This document shows positions 16,975 through 21,361 of a DNA stretch of 21,361 nucleotides, one piece after another. The stretch comes from Thermohalobaculum sp964475765. Its GTDB lineage: Bacteria; Pseudomonadota; Alphaproteobacteria; Rhodobacterales; Rhodobacteraceae. Numbering within the stretch: the first letter of the stretch is position 1; every line of letters starts with the position of its first letter. Made by a program: the position numbers and the translations under genes. The stretch spans positions 1 to 21,361 of the forward strand of contig CAYYZH010000055.1 of the NCBI GenBank assembly GCA_964475765.1, given 5' to 3'. The notes under the pieces were generated by a model that worked only from the letters and a program-made list of their open reading frames with translations, did not search any database and had not been told where the DNA came from.

Positions 16975-18627
16975 ATGTATCGTTATGACGAGTTTGACCA
17001 CACGTTCGTCGCAGAGCGCACCGCCGAATTTCGCGATCAGGTCGAACGCCGGCTAAGCGGCGCCCTGACCGAGGAGGAATTCAAGCCTCTGCGTCTGATG
17101 AACGGGCTTTATCTGCAGCTTCACGCCTACATGCTGCGCGTTGCGATCCCCTACGGCACGCTATCGGCGCAACAGATGCACAAGCTGGCTGACATCGCCG
17201 AGACCTATGACAAGGGCTATGGCCACTTCACGACCCGCCAGAACATCCAGTACAACTGGCCCAAGCTGAAAGATGTGCCGGACATTCTGGACGAGCTGGC
17301 CAAAGTCGAGATGCATGCCATCCAGACCTCCGGCAACTGCATCCGGAACACGACGTCTGATCCATATTCGGGCGTCGCCCCGGAGGAGATCGAGGACCCG
17401 CGTATCACGGCGGAGTTGATCCGCCAATGGTCGAGCCTGCACCCGGAGTTCACCTTCCTCGGGCGCAAGTTCAAGATTGCGGTGACCGGGTCCGAGCATG
17501 ACCGTACGGCGCTCAAGCTCCACGACATCGGCATACAGATCGTGAGCAATGATGCTGGCGAGACCGGCTACCGTGTGCTGGTCGGCGGCGGTATGGGCCG
17601 CACCCCGATGATCGCCAAGGAGCTGCGGGCCTTCCTGCCTAGGGCGGATCTGCTGCCCTATCTCGAAGCGTGTCTGCGGATCTACAACCTGCATGGGCGG
17701 CGCGATAACAAGTACAAGGCCCGCATCAAGATCCTGGTGCATGAGATCGGCATCGATGCCTATCGCGATCAGGTCGAGGCCGAATTCGCCGACATGGACC
17801 GCGCCGCGATTGCCGCGCCATCCGAGGAACTTGCCCGGATCGCGAGCTATTTCGCGCCCCCTGACCTGCCGGCGCACAACGACCAGCGCGCCTTCGAGAC
17901 AGCACATAAAACCGATCCGGCTTTTGCGGCCTGGGCCAGACAGAACACCTACCCGCATCGGATCGAGGGCTATGTTGCCGCGACAATCTCGCTGAAACCC
18001 ATCGGCGGCGCACCCGGCGATGCCACCGCGGAGCAGATGCGCGCAATGGCGGACCTTGCCAAAGCATACTCACAAGACGAGATGCGAGTGACGCATGAGC
18101 AGAACATCGTCCTGCCGCATGTGGCACTTGGCGACCTCTACAAGGTTTATCGTGGGCTGGCAGGCGTGGGTCTCGATGCGGCCAACAAGGGGCTGGTGAC
18201 GGACATCATCGCCTGCCCTGGGCTGGATTACTGTGCGCTGGCGACGGCGCGCTCTATCCCCGTGGCGCAGGCCATTGCGCACCGCTTTTCGGATCCCGCC
18301 CGGCAACGCGAGATCGGACCGTTGCCGATCAAGATCTCCGGCTGCATCAATGCCTGCGGACACCATCATGTCGGTGCAATCGGCATTCTTGGGCTCGATA
18401 AGGCGGGCGTGGAGAGCTACCAGATCACACTTGGCGGGGATGCCACCGAGACCGCCACGCTGGGCGACCGTACCGGTCCCGGATTTGGGTATGACGAGGT
18501 GCCCGATATCGTCGAGAAGATTGTCGACACCTATCTTGGTGCGCGCGACGGTGACCGCGAGACGTTCCTGCAGACCTACCGCCGGGTCGGCATGGAACCG
18601 TTCAAGGAGGCCCTCTATGCTGCTTGA
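16975..18627 (+). CDS. cysI: Nitrite/sulfite reductase, siroheme / [4Fe-4S] hemoprotein
   Basis: Six-electron reduction of sulfite to sulfide (or nitrite to ammonia) in the cytosol. It has 550 residues with the usual duplicated layout: ferredoxin-like half-domains (FTTRQNIQYNW near 80-90, RVTHEQNIVLPHV near 370-380) and siroheme domains. The cluster cysteines are all present: Cys414 and Cys420 (IIACPGLDYCALA), Cys457 and Cys461 (KISGCINACGHHHVG). The surrounding DUF2849 and DUF934 genes are typical of the assimilatory sulfite version, so sulfite is the likelier substrate, but sequence alone does not exclude nitrite. GGAAGGAG (16961-16968) lies 6 bases before ATG 16975. The 3' end overlaps the next gene by 11 bases. 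Confidence 0.92.
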   Translation: MYRYDEFDHTFVAERTAEFRDQVERRLSGALTEEEFKPLRLMNGLYLQLHAYMLRVAIPYGTLSAQQMHKLADIAETYDKGYGHFTTRQNIQYNWPKLKDVPDILDELAKVEMHAIQTSGNCIRNTTSDPYSGVAPEEIEDPRITAELIRQWSSLHPEFTFLGRKFKIAVTGSEHDRTALKLHDIGIQIVSNDAGETGYRVLVGGGMGRTPMIAKELRAFLPRADLLPYLEACLRIYNLHGRRDNKYKARIKILVHEIGIDAYRDQVEAEFADMDRAAIAAPSEELARIASYFAPPDLPAHNDQRAFETAHKTDPAFAAWARQNTYPHRIEGYVAATISLKPIGGAPGDATAEQMRAMADLAKAYSQDEMRVTHEQNIVLPHVALGDLYKVYRGLAGVGLDAANKGLVTDIIACPGLDYCALATARSIPVAQAIAHRFSDPARQREIGPLPIKISGCINACGHHHVGAIGILGLDKAGVESYQITLGGDATETATLGDRTGPGFGYDEVPDIVEKIVDTYLGARDGDRETFLQTYRRVGMEPFKEALYAA

Positions 18628-19105
18628 TGCGTCAGGCGAGTTGGAAGACCACTGGCCGCTGATCCCCGACGAGGTCGACCTGCCTGAAATGGGCTACGCC
18701 GTGGTGCCGCGTGTTCGTCTGGAAGAGGCAATCGGGCACCCCGATCTCTATCTCGGTGTGCTGCTTCCAAATGACACCGATCCCGACACGCTGATCCCCC
18801 ATTTCGACCGGCTCGGCCTGATCGCTGTTGATTTCCCCAGCTTCGCCGACGGGCGCGGCTTTTCCATTGCGAAACGCCTTCGCGCACTGGGGTTCAACGG
18901 GCGTCTTCGCGCCCAGGGGCCTGTCATCTCGGATCAGTTCGCTTACCTGCTCGCCTGCGGGTTTGACGAGGTACTGCTGCCCGAGGACGTAGCGATCCGC
19001 CAGCCGGTCGAGCACTGGACCGGGCAACTCGGCCGGATCAGTCTGGGGTATCAACGCGGACGACCGGGAAAGATCTCCATCCACGATCAACGCGGCGCTG
19101 ACTGA
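18617..19105 (+). CDS. DUF934 protein, sulfite reductase operon partner
   Basis: A 162-residue soluble protein of the DUF934 family, found next to sulfite reductase genes in many proteobacteria; its biochemical role is not established. Visible features are a central DLYLGVLLPNDTDPDTL stretch, the VDFPSFADGRGFSIAKRLR segment that is the hallmark of the family, and the LRAQGPVISDQFAYLLACGFDEV region. ATG 18617 lies inside the end of cysI, with AAGGAGG (18604-18610) 6 bases upstream, so translation is coupled. Related operons often continue with cysH; here the next gene is on the opposite strand, so the operon ends. Confidence 0.88.
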   Translation: MLLDASGELEDHWPLIPDEVDLPEMGYAVVPRVRLEEAIGHPDLYLGVLLPNDTDPDTLIPHFDRLGLIAVDFPSFADGRGFSIAKRLRALGFNGRLRAQGPVISDQFAYLLACGFDEVLLPEDVAIRQPVEHWTGQLGRISLGYQRGRPGKISIHDQRGAD

Positions 19106-19133
19106 GCCCGCCACCAGCGCACCCTTCCAGAGG

Positions 19134-20531
19134 TCAGTCGAGCGTCCACACAGTCATCGCCCCCTCGACGCCCCGGATCTGCTGCCCATCGCGGCGAACC
19201 AGATCCGTGAGGGCGGGATTGTCGGCACTGCCTAGTCGGACAACTGCTTCCCGAGCTTCATCCGACACGACAAGGCGGGTCGAAAGCTGACGGGTCAGCG
19301 CCTCAAGCCGGCTCGCAACATTCACCGTGTTGCCGATCACCGCAAATTCCAGCCGGTTGGCCCCGATATCGCCAAGGACAACGGGACCATAGTGGACCCC
19401 GATCCCGGCCTCCAGCCGAGGCTCGCCAGCTTTTTCGCGCGCCGCGTTAAATTCATCCAGTGACGCCATCATCGCCCGGGCCGCCGTCAGCGCATCGAGC
19501 GCATCATGCTCGCCCTCGAAAGGCGTGCCGAAGGTCGCCATCAACCCGTCGCCCAGATACTTGTCCAGCGTCCCGGAGTGACGGAAGACCTCGGCCTCCA
19601 TGCGGCCATGGAAGTCACGCAGCGTTGCAATCACCTCTTCGGGCGGGCGATGCGCGGCGAACTGCGTGAACCCGATGATATCGACGAACAGAACCGCGAC
19701 CTGCTGGGTGCGCACCCGGGCGAGCGGCTCGTCCTGATGCGACAGCTCCTCGACCACGTTTGGTGAAAAGTAGCGCGCCAGGTTGGTCCGTTCGCGTTCG
19801 GCCGATGCCTGCGCCAGCAGGAGCACATTGAACCGCCGGACAGAGACCCCGAGGATCACGGCGCACAACATGAAGACAACGATTTCCTCGAGTCGCTGAT
19901 CCCAGACGATCCGGGTTGGATCGAAAAACTCCTCTACAGGAGGATAAGCCGAGAAGAGGGCCTGCGCCTCGGCGCTTAACTCTGGCATATCCTCCGAAAA
20001 AAACCAGACAAGCCCGATGGACAGCCCCCAGAGCAGCGATGTCCAGGTGCCAACGGCAAAGATCGTCCGCCACGAATAGGCCAGCGTCGCCATCGCAAGG
20101 AGCAGGAAGAAATACTTGTGGACCTCGAACTGAAACTGAAAGGCCAGAGGATAGACACGGTCGATGAGCGGATTGGGAACCGCTGCAACGATGGTCATGA
20201 GCGCGAGATCGCAGAACAACAGGATCAGTTCCACACGTGACGTTCCGACCCGTGCAAACCGGGACTGCAGGAGCCCGATGCCGATAAACCCGAGCACCAG
20301 CACCAGGTAATAGATCACCGCCGGCCACGGCACGATGATGGCCAGCACCACCGAGATCACCGACATGGCGATGATGCGGGCGCGCACCGCGAGTTTCATC
20401 CCGTGACGCTTGTGCCGCTCCAGCGCGGCCAGGGCATGCGCGTTGTCAACGACGGGTGGCTCGCCACGCTCCACCAAGCTGGAAAACCACGTCCAACGCA
20501 AACGCCGCCGGGGCATCGCAACCTCTGTCAT
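19134..20531 (-). CDS. Membrane-anchored class III adenylate/guanylate cyclase
   Basis: Makes a cyclic nucleotide, probably cAMP, from the triphosphate. From ATG 20531 it has 465 residues: a basic N-terminus, about six membrane helices between residues 49 and 240, a short signalling helix (AERERTNLARYFSPNVVEEL), then the cyclase domain. The metal aspartates are Asp284 (LFVDIIGFT) and Asp328 (KYLGDGLMA). Lys324 fits adenine selection, and Asn404/Arg408 (NTVNVASRLE) are the transition-state pair. All catalytic residues are present, so it should be active. ATG 20531 is preferred over 20600 because a GGGAG lies 6 bases upstream. It converges with DUF934 (28 bases apart) and diverges from carB. 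Confidence 0.9.
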   Translation of the reverse strand: MTEVAMPRRRLRWTWFSSLVERGEPPVVDNAHALAALERHKRHGMKLAVRARIIAMSVISVVLAIIVPWPAVIYYLVLVLGFIGIGLLQSRFARVGTSRVELILLFCDLALMTIVAAVPNPLIDRVYPLAFQFQFEVHKYFFLLLAMATLAYSWRTIFAVGTWTSLLWGLSIGLVWFFSEDMPELSAEAQALFSAYPPVEEFFDPTRIVWDQRLEEIVVFMLCAVILGVSVRRFNVLLLAQASAERERTNLARYFSPNVVEELSHQDEPLARVRTQQVAVLFVDIIGFTQFAAHRPPEEVIATLRDFHGRMEAEVFRHSGTLDKYLGDGLMATFGTPFEGEHDALDALTAARAMMASLDEFNAAREKAGEPRLEAGIGVHYGPVVLGDIGANRLEFAVIGNTVNVASRLEALTRQLSTRLVVSDEAREAVVRLGSADNPALTDLVRRDGQQIRGVEGAMTVWTLD

Positions 20532-20607
20532 CTTCATCTCCCGGCTGTTTCCCTGCACGTTGACACACTCAGCGCAGCCATCAAGAGCGCGTCGTGCCAC
20601 GGCACGC

Positions 20608-20635
20608 TTGCCCTCCTCTGCCGGATCGCTATAAC
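20608..20635 (+). promoter_or_regulatory. Candidate carB promoter
   Basis: TTGCCC (20608-20613) and TATAAC (20630-20635) are separated by 16 bases, a good fit to a housekeeping sigma factor promoter. A transcript would begin near 20642 and leave a leader of about 70 bases before the carB ATG. This region also divides carB from the divergent cyclase gene. Confidence 0.55.
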
Positions 20636-20710
20636 CGCGAAAATTCTCACCATCCCGCCAGCGATCCGGGGGCCAGTCATGCCCGGGTTTGGCGTGCCGG
20701 AGCGAACGAT

Positions 20711-21361
20711 ATGCCCAAGCGTACCGATATCAAGTCGATCATGATCATCGGAGCCGGGCCTATCGTCATCGGTCAGGCCTGCGAGTTTGACTATTCCGGC
20801 GCTCAGGCCTGCAAGGCGCTGCGCGAGGAAGGCTATCGGGTCGTTCTGGTGAACTCGAACCCGGCCACGATCATGACTGATCCCGGCCTAGCGGACGCGA
20901 CCTACATCGAGCCAATCACGCCCGAAATTGTCGCCAAGATCATCGAGAAGGAACGCCCCGATGCGCTCCTGCCTACGATGGGCGGACAGACCGGGCTGAA
21001 CACCGCTTTGGCAGTCGCAGATCTTGGCGTTCTCGACAAATACGGCGTCGAGCTGATCGGCGCCCGGCGCGAGGCCATTGAGATGGCCGAGGATCGCAAA
21101 CTCTTTCGCGAGGCGATGGACAGGATCGGGCTCGAGAACCCTAAGGCCACCATCGCCGAATCGCTCGATGACTGCATGGACGCGCTCGATCATGTCGGCC
21201 TACCCGCGATCATCCGGCCTGCCTTCACGTTGGGCGGCACCGGCGGCGGTGTTGCCTATAACCGTGAAGAATACGAGACGATCTGCCGGTCGGGTCTCGA
21301 TGCCTCGCCGGTCAACCAGATCCTGATCGACGAGTCCCTTCTCGGCTGGAAGGAGTTCGAG
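20711..21361 (+). CDS. carB: Carbamoyl-phosphate synthase large subunit, N-terminal part (3' end outside window)
   Basis: Makes carbamoyl phosphate from bicarbonate, ammonia (supplied by CarA from glutamine) and two ATP, feeding arginine and pyrimidine synthesis. Only the first 217 codons are present and the frame is open to the window end. The start MPKRTDIKSIMIIGAGPIVIGQACEFDYSG is canonical for the family, followed by VNSNPATIMTD, PTMGGQTGLN, and the first ATP-grasp phosphate loop IIRPAFTLGGTGGG at about 167-180. The full protein is expected to be about 1,080-1,110 residues. GGAG lies 8 bases before ATG 20711. No carA is adjacent upstream; a divergent cyclase is there instead. Confidence 0.96.
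   Translation, partial: MPKRTDIKSIMIIGAGPIVIGQACEFDYSGAQACKALREEGYRVVLVNSNPATIMTDPGLADATYIEPITPEIVAKIIEKERPDALLPTMGGQTGLNTALAVADLGVLDKYGVELIGARREAIEMAEDRKLFREAMDRIGLENPKATIAESLDDCMDALDHVGLPAIIRPAFTLGGTGGGVAYNREEYETICRSGLDASPVNQILIDESLLGWKEFE

Overview
The window looks like a chromosomal segment of an alphaproteobacterium of the Rhodobacteraceae / Roseobacter group. It is GC-rich and tightly packed. It carries a Methanosarcina-type serC next to serA, a DUF2849 - nitrite/sulfite reductase - DUF934 sulfur cluster, a folP-glmM pair, a DUF2842 membrane protein and a benzoate-CoA-ligase-type enzyme. These assignments come from reading the proteins; no database search was run.

Layout. 1-1238: the 3' end of a benzoate-CoA-ligase-family gene, convergent with thiamine pyrophosphokinase. 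1398-4110: one long acidic, low-complexity, repeat-bearing protein of unknown function, interrupted by a 100-N assembly gap (2892-2991). 4101-5790: a small DUF2842-like membrane protein, then a divergent pair made of a 59-residue peptide with a double-glycine leader and a peptidylarginine-deiminase-like enzyme. 5787-7394: purA and a dual-CDGSH iron-sulfur protein. 7516-9435: a soluble two-PAS histidine kinase with a single-domain response regulator. 9473-12342: serC followed by serA (serine biosynthesis), with a candidate serC leader RNA. 12676-13701: a leucine-dehydrogenase-family enzyme. 13698-16462: folP-glmM-small membrane protein operon. 16623-19105: DUF2849-cysI-DUF934 assimilatory sulfite reduction operon. 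19134-20531: membrane-anchored class III adenylate cyclase. 20711 to the end: 5' part of carB.

Most of the window is housekeeping metabolism: purine, serine, folate, cell-wall precursor, sulfur and carbamoyl phosphate. The exception is 4390-5790. There a perfect 16-bp palindrome precedes a strong ribosome binding site and a short peptide whose leader (ending GGG) contains no arginine and no cysteine, while its core has three arginines and no cysteine. The next gene, on the same strand and overlapping or closely spaced, encodes a cytosolic guanidine-modifying enzyme with the complete Asp / His-x-Asp / Cys signature of peptidylarginine deiminases. The simplest reading is a two-gene RiPP-like system whose product carries citrulline. 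No exporter or leader peptidase is seen nearby, so maturation and export would have to use unlinked functions.
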